From Paludibacteraceae bacterium (GTDB lineage: Bacteria; Bacteroidota; Bacteroidia; Bacteroidales; Paludibacteraceae), in contig CAJOKE010000002.1 of NCBI GenBank assembly GCA_905235225.1, positions 25,442-89,441 on the forward strand: a DNA stretch of 64,000 bases, given 5' to 3'. Below, piece by piece: positions 34,646-43,501 of this stretch (its first letter is position 1; the number at the start of each line of letters is the position of its first letter). A program made the translations under genes and the position numbers. Under the pieces are notes generated by a model. It saw only the letters and a list, made by a program, of their open reading frames with translations, did no database searches and had not been told where the DNA came from.

Positions 34646-36460
34646 TTAGAATCCAAAAGAGAAACCTACCATGGCGGAGAAATTCTTGCCGTGATAGAAT
34701 GTTGGAGCAAATTTATTCAGATAATATTGCGCCGTGCAATCGGAGCCTGCATCTTCTGACTTGATGGATTGGGTTAGATTATCGTATCCGCGCGCATGGT
34801 TGTAACTCAAATTAACCCGTAAATACATATTCGGATGTACCTCGTATATTCCGTCTAATGCGATTATGGAATTACGGAATATGGCCTTGTTAAACGGTTT
34901 TTGCGAAATGGTTTCCCCTATCCCGCCATCGCTTATTTTTATTCCTGTCGGTGTGCGGTAAACACGCAGATAAGCATACGAATTATACTTGGTATCATCC
35001 GTATAACTGAGTTTGAGAACCATGCCTTTATAAGGGCGGTAACTTATTTCAGTATATATGGATTGTGCATTATCACCCATATAATGTCCCATCTGGTAAC
35101 CATTCGACTGCCATGTCAAAACGTCTATTGAATGAGTATAACACGCTATATAAGACCGCATAAACTCGCCCTTGAGACTTAGCCCTTTAATAGGCCAACC
35201 GCTCCAGTCAAAACCGATTAGATACGAAACAGGATTGCGCTCTGTATTGGACTTTTTCAGACGATTGAACTTGAACTCATCCAAATAGAAAGAGCCGTAT
35301 AATTTAAGGTGTTCAACAGGACGGATGGTTAACGTAAAGAATGCTTGCGAGTTCTGATTTTCTACGCCAAGCCCTTTTGTCAGCAGATGATCAAGTGACT
35401 TATAGAATGCAAACGGAATAAAATATGCCGCCTGAACATTCTTCTCTGCATATACAATCGAATTACCAAAAGCAAACGATATATACTTTATAGGTGTAAA
35501 TGTAAACATGTTGGCAGCCATAAACTTGTTATGCGGACGATATTCCTTATCTGTACCGCCTGCCGTATTGTTCTCTATATAATAACGTGTAGAATCTACT
35601 ACATTGCTCACTAACCATGCGTGAAAATAATCAAATTGAAACCACCTGCAAGGTGTAAGTTGAAGTGAAATCATGGGGACTGCCGGATTTCGCCCGGATA
35701 GGATATTCGAGCTATGATAACTGTCACCCCAACGGATATTTTCGCGCTGAACACTTATTGATCCGAACCATGCATAAAGAGATATACCGCCTTTGCTGTC
35801 TGAAAAATCACCTCCGTAAGTTGCTTCCTTATATTGTACACCGGCTTCATTGTTAAGATAATTCGGCTTCGTCAGTTTGGCTCCGTCTATCTTATCACTG
35901 TTGGTCGGGAAATATTTATCGCGCAAACCCACTGTACCATTATAACTGACATCTCGAAGCGAACCCCAGATTGATACATGCTTGGCTATATCCATTTTTA
36001 TATCTGCTCCCCACCAACGCTTGATTATAGCTCCTTTTGTTGAGGCATACAAATCCATACCGAGAATCGGCTCGATAGACATTTTGAACTGCTTGTTTTT
36101 GCTTATATATGAAAATTGCGGATTGGCAAGAGAAAGATTGTAAGTCTGATGATCTGTATATTGAACATAATTATCCGGCACAGTATCCCGCTCTAATGCG
36201 AAAACATTGAGATAGAATTTCAGTTCTTCCTTTTGCCTTTTGTTAAGCAGAGAGTCCCTACTCTGTGCATCCACAAGCATTTCCGCCACCTGTTTGCGTG
36301 AATAAGGGCGGACGGCTGTTTGGTGGACTATCACACCATCTGTCAGCAATTCGTCCAGAAAATCATATATCATGGTGTAATTCAACGGCACAGGTATATT
36401 CTGTGCCGTCAACGGAACTATCAACATGATAGAAACTATCAGAACGAATACTTTCCGCAT
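34646..36460 (-). CDS. Wzi-like capsule assembly outer-membrane protein
   Basis: 604 residues. Signal peptide MRKVFVLIVSIMLIVPLTAQ; a helical N-terminal segment (YDFLDELLTDGVIVHQTAVR, YSRKQVAEML) is followed by repeated amphipathic beta strands ending in FSAMVGFSFGF, a typical barrel terminus. This layout matches the Wzi capsule assembly family in Bacteroidota. It would sit in the outer membrane and bind or organise surface polysaccharide. The start overlaps the stop of the Skp-like gene by 1 nt (TAATG). Confidence 0.7.
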   Translation of the reverse strand: MRKVFVLIVSIMLIVPLTAQNIPVPLNYTMIYDFLDELLTDGVIVHQTAVRPYSRKQVAEMLVDAQSRDSLLNKRQKEELKFYLNVFALERDTVPDNYVQYTDHQTYNLSLANPQFSYISKNKQFKMSIEPILGMDLYASTKGAIIKRWWGADIKMDIAKHVSIWGSLRDVSYNGTVGLRDKYFPTNSDKIDGAKLTKPNYLNNEAGVQYKEATYGGDFSDSKGGISLYAWFGSISVQRENIRWGDSYHSSNILSGRNPAVPMISLQLTPCRWFQFDYFHAWLVSNVVDSTRYYIENNTAGGTDKEYRPHNKFMAANMFTFTPIKYISFAFGNSIVYAEKNVQAAYFIPFAFYKSLDHLLTKGLGVENQNSQAFFTLTIRPVEHLKLYGSFYLDEFKFNRLKKSNTERNPVSYLIGFDWSGWPIKGLSLKGEFMRSYIACYTHSIDVLTWQSNGYQMGHYMGDNAQSIYTEISYRPYKGMVLKLSYTDDTKYNSYAYLRVYRTPTGIKISDGGIGETISQKPFNKAIFRNSIIALDGIYEVHPNMYLRVNLSYNHARGYDNLTQSIKSEDAGSDCTAQYYLNKFAPTFYHGKNFSAMVGFSFGF

Positions 36461-37086
36461 TACTTCTTATATCTTGCGTTCAGCCCGTCTATTACATCCT
36501 GGGTAATGTCATAGCCGGCAACTTTGTTCATCACCGCTGCGTCATTAAGAATAAGATGATAATGACCGTCAGCATTATATTCACGAAGATACTGCTGTAC
36601 TGAATCTGCTAACTGAAGTGTCAACTCATTTTGCTGAGCCATGAAATCGTTACTTAGTTTTTGGCGGAGATTTTCCAAATCCTGCTGTTTCTTCATCAAC
36701 TGCTGCTCCTTGTCCTGCAAACGTTTCTGTTCACTCTCGGCACGTTCGCGGCTCAAAAAAGCATTTGCCTCAAGCTTGCGCTGAAAATCCATCACATCGC
36801 GCTGAAATGTTTCATATTCCTTCTGAAATGCTTTTGCTTTTGAATCAAGTTGAACGGTGGAAGTCTCATAAGCCGACATCAATTTGTCTGTCGATTCTAC
36901 AGCAAGGACATAGTGTTTTAGAATCGAATCCGTGTTGATAATAGCTATTGGTAGCAGCTCTGAATCCACTACCACTTCTTGGCTGACGGGTTTCTTCGTG
37001 CGGGGAGTAACGGTAAAAAATACAATAAATAATGCTACAACCGCTGCGCACAATACTGAATTGATAATAATTTGAATTTTGTTCAT
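36460..37086 (-). CDS. OmpH/Skp-like periplasmic chaperone
   Basis: 208 residues. An N-terminal hydrophobic anchor (VLCAAVVALFIVFFTV) precedes the OmpH-type segment (LPIAIINTDSILKHYVLA), a long coiled coil (about 80-160, ending LMKKQQDLENLRQKLSNDF) and a closing beta strand block (YHLILNDAAVMNKVAGYDIT). Skp-like chaperones hold unfolded outer-membrane proteins, and cotranslation with a barrel gene fits that role. Confidence 0.88.
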   Translation of the reverse strand: MNKIQIIINSVLCAAVVALFIVFFTVTPRTKKPVSQEVVVDSELLPIAIINTDSILKHYVLAVESTDKLMSAYETSTVQLDSKAKAFQKEYETFQRDVMDFQRKLEANAFLSRERAESEQKRLQDKEQQLMKKQQDLENLRQKLSNDFMAQQNELTLQLADSVQQYLREYNADGHYHLILNDAAVMNKVAGYDITQDVIDGLNARYKK

Positions 37087-37109
37087 ATCTGTACTATTTA
37101 TTCGTTTTT

Positions 37110-37316
37110 CTATAGTTCGTTGACATTTATCTTTCGTCTGGAAGATATTTTAGCTTCTCTATCTTGGGAAACGGCACAATGAATTCCACGCTCTCTCATT
37201 ACCTTCGACTGGGAAATATGTTGTGACGAAAACCGTCCGTTTTTCTTGAAAATAATCCGAACTGATAGCAGCAATACTGCCACTAACACAAAACCTATAA
37301 CTATAATCACCTTCAT
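37110..37316 (-). CDS. Small single-pass membrane protein
   Basis: 68 residues: an N-terminal transmembrane helix (MKVIIVIGFVLVAVLLLSVR) and a short basic tail with FSSQHISQSKVMRERGIHC and SQDREAK. It resembles small conserved Bacteroidota membrane proteins of unknown function with a NxxMRERGI-like tail. A matching promoter lies directly upstream (37337-37368). Confidence 0.72.
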   Translation of the reverse strand: MKVIIVIGFVLVAVLLLSVRIIFKKNGRFSSQHISQSKVMRERGIHCAVSQDREAKISSRRKINVNEL

Positions 37317-37336
37317 TATTACACGACAAAATCGTG

Positions 37337-37368
37337 CAAAAGTAATACATTTTTTTTATATCCGCAAA
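37337..37368 (-). promoter_or_regulatory. Promoter of the small membrane protein / skp-like / wzi-like genes
   Basis: Minus strand TTTG (37368-37365), 20-nt spacer, TACTTTTG (37344-37337). Predicted start near 37330, 14 nt before the ATG at 37316. Confidence 0.78.
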
Positions 37369-37477
37369 TTTTTTTGATAATAGTTGGCAAAAAAACAATT
37401 ATTACACATTTTATCTTTTGACAAGTCTAAGTGACATTTTTCATTATGTTGTATTTTTCAGTCACTCAAAAGAGCCG

Positions 37478-37510
37478 CCACTTACCTGCCACTTACCTGC
37501 CACTTACCTA
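37478..37510. repeat. 11-bp tandem array (ACTTACCTGCC), inverse of the array at 604-650
   Basis: Two exact copies and most of a third of ACTTACCTGCC (37480-37490, 37491-37501, 37502-37510), preceded by CC. ACTTACCTGCC is the reverse complement of GGCAGGTAAGT, the unit at 604-650. Placed between divergent promoters. Confidence 0.93.
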
Positions 37511-37593
37511 TTGAAAAAAGTATCATTTTTTACCGTTATTTTGCAAATTCTTTGCTTTTATTGCACGGCTTTTTCCGAAAAGTGTATAAAAAA

Positions 37594-37625
37594 TTTGTGT
37601 ATCTGCAAAAAATGTTGTAAATTTG
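37594..37625 (+). promoter_or_regulatory. Promoter of the bactofilin operon
   Basis: TTTG at 37594-37597, 20-nt spacer, TAAATTTG at 37618-37625. Predicted start near 37632, about 30 nt before the bactofilin ATG. Confidence 0.78.
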
Positions 37626-37662
37626 CAGGCTAAATTGTGGAACTAATAGAATATCTGATAAA

Positions 37663-38028
37663 ATGGCAACTTTACAACAACAGCAATCTGGTGCATTGTA
37701 TAATGCGTTAACTGCCGGCAGTAAAATTATCGGCACAGTAATAACCGACTCTGATTTCCGCGTGGATGGAACCGTTGAAGGCGATGTCAAATCAAGCGGT
37801 AAAGTAGTTATTGGCGAACAAGGATTGATTAAGGGAACTATTTCATGCCAAAATGCTGAGATTATGGGGAAACTCGAAGGCAAAATTGAAACACAGCACA
37901 CACTTGCTCTCAGGGCTACTGGTAATATCAAAGGAGAAGTGACTACACAAACACTTATCGTTGAACCTAACGCGATTTTCAACGGGACTTGCTCTATGAA
38001 TAAACAAGCTGCACCGCAAAAAAAATAA
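37663..38028 (+). CDS. Bactofilin
   Basis: 121 residues. A short N-terminal tail is followed by the bactofilin beta-helix (GSKIIGTVITDSDFRVDGTV, EGDVKSSGKVVIGEQGLIKG, TISCQNAEIMGKLEGKIETQ and so on), with its regular repeats of about 17-18 residues. Bactofilins polymerise without nucleotide into membrane-associated filaments that organise cell-wall enzymes. It leads a plus-strand run of DUF1015, porE-like, thyA, folA and ispE. Confidence 0.9.
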   Translation: MATLQQQQSGALYNALTAGSKIIGTVITDSDFRVDGTVEGDVKSSGKVVIGEQGLIKGTISCQNAEIMGKLEGKIETQHTLALRATGNIKGEVTTQTLIVEPNAIFNGTCSMNKQAAPQKK

Positions 38029-38045
38029 ATTCAATTCTTTAGGAA

Positions 38046-39290
38046 ATGAAAATTAAACCGTTTCGCGGAATTCGTCCGCCTAAAAATCTTGCCAAACAGG
38101 TAAGTAGTCGTCCGTATGATGTCTTAAACTCCGAGGAAGCCCGAACTGAAGCAGAGGGAAATCCCATGTCATTATACCATATAATTAAACCGGAAATCAA
38201 TTTCGAACCCGGGACAGATGAGCATGACGAACGCGTTTATCAAAGTGCATTGGAACACTTCAAACTATTCAGACAAAACGGGTGGTTAGTGCAGGACAAA
38301 AAGGAAAATTATTATGTTTACGCCCAAACCATGAATGGTCGTACACAATATGGATTGGTGGTGGCTGCATGGGTGGAAGACTATATGGAGGGGAGAATAA
38401 AAAAACATGAATTGACACGCAAAGACAAAGAAGAAGACCGCATGAAACATGTCCGCATCAACAATGCTAACATGGAACCGGTATTCTTTGCCTATCCGCA
38501 CCGCGATGACATAGATGCCATCGTCTCTGATGTAACTGCCTCTGAACCTGAATACGACTTTATTAGCGACTTGGATGGATTTAGACATACTTTCTGGGTA
38601 ATAGAAGACGAGAAAACAATTCAACAGATTACCGCTATCTTCTCAACAATTCCCGCCATGTATATAGCCGATGGACACCACCGCTCTGCTGCTGCTGCTT
38701 TAGTCGGGAACGAAAAGAAATTGCAGAATCCGAACCATACCGGAAACGAAGAATACAACTATTTCCTTGCTGTTTGCTTCCCTGACAATCAACTGAATGT
38801 TATTGACTACAACCGCGTAGTAAAAGACCTTAACGGATTGTCTGAAAATGAATTTTTGGCAAAACTGGCAGAAGATTTCATCGTTGAGAAAAAAGGGACG
38901 GATATCTATAAGCCTGACAAACTTCACAATTTCAGCTTATATTTAGACGGTGAATGGTACTCGCTGACTGCTAAACAAGGACGATACGACGATAATGATC
39001 CTATTGGCATACTGGATGTAACGGTATCATCCAACCTTATTTTGGACAAAATATTGGGAATCAAAGACTTACGTACTGACAAACGAATTGACTTTGTCGG
39101 AGGTATTCGCGGTTTGACCGAACTGAAACGACGTGTGGATAGCGGAGAAATGAAAGTCGCACTTGCACTCTACCCCGTTACCATGCAGCAAATCATCGAC
39201 ATCGCCGACAGCGGGAATATTATGCCGCCTAAGACTACTTGGTTTGAACCGAAATTGAGAAGTGGACTTATTGTACATGAACTCGTATAA
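38046..39290 (+). CDS. DUF1015 family protein
   Basis: 414 residues, full length. Family-specific blocks include IKPFRGIRPPKNLAKQVSS, RPYDVLNSEEAR, PMSLYHIIKPEI, MYIADGHHRSAAAALV and PPKTTWFEPKLRSGL. The ADGHHR motif resembles a ParB/SbnI-type nucleotide-dependent serine kinase site, so a free-serine kinase activity is possible but not shown here. The 3' end overlaps the porE-like gene by 14 nt. Confidence 0.9.
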   Translation: MKIKPFRGIRPPKNLAKQVSSRPYDVLNSEEARTEAEGNPMSLYHIIKPEINFEPGTDEHDERVYQSALEHFKLFRQNGWLVQDKKENYYVYAQTMNGRTQYGLVVAAWVEDYMEGRIKKHELTRKDKEEDRMKHVRINNANMEPVFFAYPHRDDIDAIVSDVTASEPEYDFISDLDGFRHTFWVIEDEKTIQQITAIFSTIPAMYIADGHHRSAAAALVGNEKKLQNPNHTGNEEYNYFLAVCFPDNQLNVIDYNRVVKDLNGLSENEFLAKLAEDFIVEKKGTDIYKPDKLHNFSLYLDGEWYSLTAKQGRYDDNDPIGILDVTVSSNLILDKILGIKDLRTDKRIDFVGGIRGLTELKRRVDSGEMKVALALYPVTMQQIIDIADSGNIMPPKTTWFEPKLRSGLIVHELV

Positions 39291-41355
39291 ATACACCTTA
39301 TATATATTGCTTGTTGGCTGCCTGGTTGGTGGTCTTTCGTCGTGTAGTATTAAAGCCCGAATTAAAAAAGCTGACAAAAAATTTACTATTGGTGAATACT
39401 ATGACGCAGCGGAGATTTATCGTCAGTCTTATGGACATATTTCTTCTAAAACCGAAAAACCGCTAAAGGCACATGTAGCATTTTATCAAGGTGAGTGTTA
39501 TCGGATTCTTAATAACTCCAAAGCTGTGAATTGCTACCAAAATGCCATTCGGTATAAATATCAGGATTCCATCGTTTATCTCCATTTTGCGCAAGCACTC
39601 ATGTACCAAGGCAAGTACAAAGAAGCGGAAAAGAATTACAATATTTATCTCGAGGCACATCCCGATGATTATGTCGCGCAAGCAGGTCAATATGCTTGTC
39701 GGCAAATTCCTGAATGGCGCAAAGAAACAAGCAGATATAAAATTTCCATTGCGAAGGAGTTCAATCAAAAGCGCACATCCAACTTCGCACCCGCTTTCAT
39801 CGGACAAAATGGCGATGCGTTAATGTTTACCAGCAACCGTCAGGAACAAAATTCTGGTGGTAAAAAGAAATTGAAACGACCCAGTCCCGTTACCGGAGCA
39901 CAATCATTCAACTTGTACTCGGCACGGAAAGATGCCGCAGGCAAATGGCAAGATATACAATTAGCAGATGGCCTTTACGGCGATAGCGATAGCGAAGAAA
40001 ACGAAAATGACAGCACTGCTAATAAAACAGGTACAGCCGAAATGGGAGCGTGTTGCTTTACTGCGGATGGAAAAACCATGTATTTCACGTTTTCATGTCC
40101 GGTTAACGGTCAGGACCTCGGTGCTAAAATATTTACCAGTTCACGTGCAAGCGGCTCATGGGCAGAGCCGCAAGAAGTAAAAATCTTTAATGATAGTTCC
40201 ATTACTGTCGGACACCCTTCTATTTGCCCGACTGGCGATACGTTGTATTTTGTCAGTGACGCCCCGGGCGGATTTGGCGGTAAAGACATTTGGATGGCGG
40301 AATTAGACGGCAATGAATGGTTGAATCCGCAAAACCTCGGTCCAAGAATTAACACTTCTGCTGATGAAATGTATCCGTGTATTCACCCGGATGGTTCTCT
40401 CTATTTTGCCTCTAACGGCCATCCGGGATATGGAGGACTGGATATTTTCAAAGCTGAACGTGACTCTACAGCTGCTAAAAATGATAGCATTCCGGTTGCA
40501 TGGCTGGTTTATAATATGGGGACACCATTCAATAGTAACGGAGACGATTTCGGTATCACATTTGCCGGAAATTCTCAAAACGGTTTCTTCACATCCAATC
40601 GCGCACAAAAAAAAGGGTTTGATGAAATATATAGTTTTGTTCTGCCGGAAATGGAATTCCTAATTAACGGTATTGTTACCGACAATAACAATGAACCCAT
40701 TGCTGAAGCAAAATTGCGCTTGGTCGGTAATGATGGAACTAACTCTAAAATGAGCGTGCGTCGTGACGGAACATTCAAAACGAAAATCAACAAAGACGCT
40801 AAATATGCTATTCTTGCTTCTGCACGAGGCTATCTCAATCAATCAGCTTCTATCAACACCTATGATTTGAAAGATAGTAAAACATACGAACAGCATTTCA
40901 CTTTGGCACCGATTTCTAAACCGGTAACGATGGACAACATTTTCTATGAGTTTGGAAAATGGGAACTGACACCGGCTTCTGAGAATGGCTTGCAGGCTTT
41001 GGTAAAACTACTGAATGATAACCCGAATATTACAATAGAGCTTTCTGCACACACGGATTTTGTCGGAGACTCTGTATCCAACCGAACACTTTCCGAGAAA
41101 CGTGCGCAATCTGTTGTGAACTACCTGATTAAAAACGGAATAGAAAAAGAACGCCTGACTTCTGTCGGCTATGGGGAAAACAAACCTGTAGTGGCGGATG
41201 CGGCAATAAATAAAAAGTATCCATTTATCCCGCAAGGGCAAGTCTTGGACGAGAAATTTATTTTGACTTTGACACCTGCACAGCAGGAAGATTGTCACCG
41301 GATTAACAGACGTACAGAGTTCAAAGTTCTTAAAACAACCTATAAGTTGTATTAA
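39277..41355 (+). CDS. PorE-like type IX secretion lipoprotein (TPR-PD40-CRD-OmpA)
   Basis: 692 residues from the ATG at 39277. A lipobox (LVGCLVGGLSSC) gives an acylated cysteine near residue 23. Then come TPR helices (about 30-145: GEYYDAAEIYRQSYGH, KYKEAEKNYNIYLEAHPDD), a PD40 propeller (about 160-450: ALMFTSNRQEQNSGG, TLYFVSDAPGGFGGKDIW, SLYFASNGHPGYGGLDIF), a carboxypeptidase-regulatory domain (about 460-545) and an OmpA domain (about 555-692: IELSAHTDFVGDSVSN, NRRTEFKV). This order is that of PorE, which links the T9SS outer-membrane complex to peptidoglycan. No other T9SS gene is in the window, so a paralogue with another role is possible. Confidence 0.8.
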   Translation: MNSYKYTLYILLVGCLVGGLSSCSIKARIKKADKKFTIGEYYDAAEIYRQSYGHISSKTEKPLKAHVAFYQGECYRILNNSKAVNCYQNAIRYKYQDSIVYLHFAQALMYQGKYKEAEKNYNIYLEAHPDDYVAQAGQYACRQIPEWRKETSRYKISIAKEFNQKRTSNFAPAFIGQNGDALMFTSNRQEQNSGGKKKLKRPSPVTGAQSFNLYSARKDAAGKWQDIQLADGLYGDSDSEENENDSTANKTGTAEMGACCFTADGKTMYFTFSCPVNGQDLGAKIFTSSRASGSWAEPQEVKIFNDSSITVGHPSICPTGDTLYFVSDAPGGFGGKDIWMAELDGNEWLNPQNLGPRINTSADEMYPCIHPDGSLYFASNGHPGYGGLDIFKAERDSTAAKNDSIPVAWLVYNMGTPFNSNGDDFGITFAGNSQNGFFTSNRAQKKGFDEIYSFVLPEMEFLINGIVTDNNNEPIAEAKLRLVGNDGTNSKMSVRRDGTFKTKINKDAKYAILASARGYLNQSASINTYDLKDSKTYEQHFTLAPISKPVTMDNIFYEFGKWELTPASENGLQALVKLLNDNPNITIELSAHTDFVGDSVSNRTLSEKRAQSVVNYLIKNGIEKERLTSVGYGENKPVVADAAINKKYPFIPQGQVLDEKFILTLTPAQQEDCHRINRRTEFKVLKTTYKLY

Positions 41356-41368
41356 ATTTTAGTTTAGA

Positions 41369-42163
41369 ATGAAGCAATATTTGGATTTATGCAGACAAGT
41401 GTTGGCTGAAGGAACACGCAAAGAGGACAGAACCGGAACCGGAACGGTGTCACTTTTTGGTGCGCAAATGCGCTTCAATCTTGATAATGGTTTTCCACTG
41501 CTTACCACAAAAAAACTGCACTTGAAATCTATTATCTACGAATTATTATGGTTCCTGCAAGGTGACACTAATGTCCGTTATCTACAAGAGCATGGGGTAC
41601 GTATTTGGAATGAATGGGCGGATGAAAATGGAGAATTAGGCCCTGTTTACGGGCATCAGTGGCGTTCTTGGCCCGACTATAATGGTGGTACAATCGACCA
41701 AATCAGCCAAGTGACGGAAATGATTAAATCCAATCCCGATTCACGACGCCTGATTGTCAGTGCTTGGAATGTGGCGGAAGTAAACAAAATGGCACTGCCG
41801 CCATGTCATACGCTGTTTCAATTCTATGTCGCTAACGGACGGTTATCTCTGCAACTTTATCAACGATCGGCGGATTTGTTCTTGGGAGTTCCGTTCAATA
41901 TCGCTTCATACGCTTTATTGCTCCAAATGATGGCACAAGTCACCGGATTGAAAGCAGGTGATTTTGTACACACTTTAGGCGACGCTCATATTTACCTCAA
42001 TCATATTGAACAGGTAAAACTGCAACTTACACGTGAGCCGAGACCGCTTCCAACCATGAATATTAATCCGGATGTAAAAGACATCTTTGCATTCCGATAT
42101 GAGGACTTTCAACTGCAAAATTATGACCCGCATCCGCATATTGCCGGTGTCGTGGCGGTATAA
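41369..42163 (+). CDS. thyA: Thymidylate synthase
   Basis: 264 residues, standard length for ThyA. Catalytic cysteine in [12 protein letters not shown]; other signatures are [46 protein letters not shown] and [12 protein letters not shown]. It makes dTMP from dUMP with methylene-THF and is followed 9 nt later by folA, the classic pairing that regenerates the folate. Confidence 0.97.
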   Translation: MKQYLDLCRQVLAEGTRKEDRTGTGTVSLFGAQMRFNLDNGFPLLTTKKLHLKSIIYELLWFLQGDTNVRYLQEHGVRIWNEWADENGELGPVYGHQWRSWPDYNGGTIDQISQVTEMIKSNPDSRRLIVSAWNVAEVNKMALPPCHTLFQFYVANGRLSLQLYQRSADLFLGVPFNIASYALLLQMMAQVTGLKAGDFVHTLGDAHIYLNHIEQVKLQLTREPRPLPTMNINPDVKDIFAFRYEDFQLQNYDPHPHIAGVVAV

Positions 42164-42172
42164 ATTTAGTAT

Positions 42173-42661
42173 ATGATTTCTATTATTGTTGCTATCAGCG
42201 AGGAAAACGCTATCGGGAAACAAGGTGGTCTGCTATGCCATCTGCCGGATGACTTGAAACATTTTAAGCTCATAACAAGCGGAGCTACCGTTATTATGGG
42301 GGAAAGGACGTTCTTTTCGTTACCTAAACATCCTCTGCCTAATCGACGTAATATTGTCATAACCGATGTTGCCGGAAAAGTCTTTGAAGGAGCAGAAAGT
42401 GCCTACTCCATTGACGAGGCGGTACAAATGGTCAAAAACGAAAATGAAGCATTTATCATTGGCGGTGGAATGATTTACCGGCAATTTATGCCTATTGCTG
42501 ACAAATTGTACATTACGCACATTCACCACTCATGGAAAGACGCCGACACTTTTTTCCCTGAGATTAAACAGGATGAATGGAACTTGGTTAGCGAGGAGAG
42601 ACATACTGCCGATACTAATAATCCGTTCGACTACACATTTGCTGAATATCTTCGTAAATAA
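42173..42661 (+). CDS. folA: Dihydrofolate reductase
   Basis: 162 residues. IVAISEENAIGKQGGLLCHL and LPDDLKHFKLIT include the catalytic Asp; VIMGERTFFSLP is the NADPH-binding block and FIIGGGMIYRQF the GG motif. Reduces dihydrofolate released by ThyA. Confidence 0.95.
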   Translation: MISIIVAISEENAIGKQGGLLCHLPDDLKHFKLITSGATVIMGERTFFSLPKHPLPNRRNIVITDVAGKVFEGAESAYSIDEAVQMVKNENEAFIIGGGMIYRQFMPIADKLYITHIHHSWKDADTFFPEIKQDEWNLVSEERHTADTNNPFDYTFAEYLRK

Positions 42662-42673
42662 TGGATTCTTTAT

Positions 42674-43501
42674 ATGAAAATCAAAGCCAATTGTAAAATC
42701 AATATCGGACTGCGGGTCGTTAGAAAACGTGCTGACGGTTATCATGACATTGATACCGTTTTCTACCCCGTTTACGGATTGTATGACGAATTGGAGATTA
42801 TACGGATTCCCGACTCTGCCGAAGGTATTGAGATTATTACCAATGGTATTCCTTTGGACTGTTCTCCTGATCAGAATTTGATTTATCGCTGCTATCAGCA
42901 GATGGCGGATAATTATCCGATTGGCAATAAGGTCATCGTCACACTTGACAAACATATTCCGTTTGGAGCCGGATTGGGTGGCGGTAGTAGCGATGCTGCC
43001 CACACTGCGATTTTACTTAACGATTTGTTCCATTTGCATCTATCCCGGCAACAACTGGCGGACGAAGTAAAATCATTAGGTGCGGATTGTCCGTTTTTTA
43101 TTTTTAACACACCATGCCATGCTACGGGAATCGGAGACGAGTTGGTACCTGTTGATTTTTCTCTGGCTGGCAAACGCTTGCTGATGATTAAGCCGGAAAA
43201 CGGCGTTTCTACCAAAGAAGCATATAGCGGTCTCATTCCAAGCGGCAAAACATTAGGACCTGTGTCTAATTGGAAAACATGGACCAATGATTTTGAGAAA
43301 ACAGTGTTTGCCAAACACCCTGAAATAGAATACATAAAAAAACGCCTGATCGAATCAGGCGCAGAATATGCGGCAATGTCCGGCAGCGGGTCAACTGTCT
43401 TTGGACTTTTCCAGTATAATCCTGAAGGTCGAACCGCGGCCGACTTGCGAATCCTTGAGAATGAGTTTGCCTCGATGATAATCTTCAATGATACGCTTTG
43501 A
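42674..43501 (+). CDS. ispE: 4-diphosphocytidyl-2-C-methyl-D-erythritol kinase
   Basis: 275 residues, GHMP kinase of the MEP isoprenoid pathway. KANCKINIGLRVVRKRADGYH is the substrate-binding opening, KHIPFGAGLGGGSSDAA the ATP loop, and AAMSGSGSTVFGLF the third GHMP motif. Its last 111 nt (from 43391) are also coding, on the other strand, for the C-terminus of the histidine kinase. Confidence 0.94.
   Translation: MKIKANCKINIGLRVVRKRADGYHDIDTVFYPVYGLYDELEIIRIPDSAEGIEIITNGIPLDCSPDQNLIYRCYQQMADNYPIGNKVIVTLDKHIPFGAGLGGGSSDAAHTAILLNDLFHLHLSRQQLADEVKSLGADCPFFIFNTPCHATGIGDELVPVDFSLAGKRLLMIKPENGVSTKEAYSGLIPSGKTLGPVSNWKTWTNDFEKTVFAKHPEIEYIKKRLIESGAEYAAMSGSGSTVFGLFQYNPEGRTAADLRILENEFASMIIFNDTL

Larger units (their letters stand above)
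37317..37662. other. Divergent intergenic region
   Basis: No gene is apparent. The region holds two divergent promoters (minus 37337-37368, plus 37594-37625) and, between them, the 11-bp array at 37478-37510. Confidence 0.7.
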
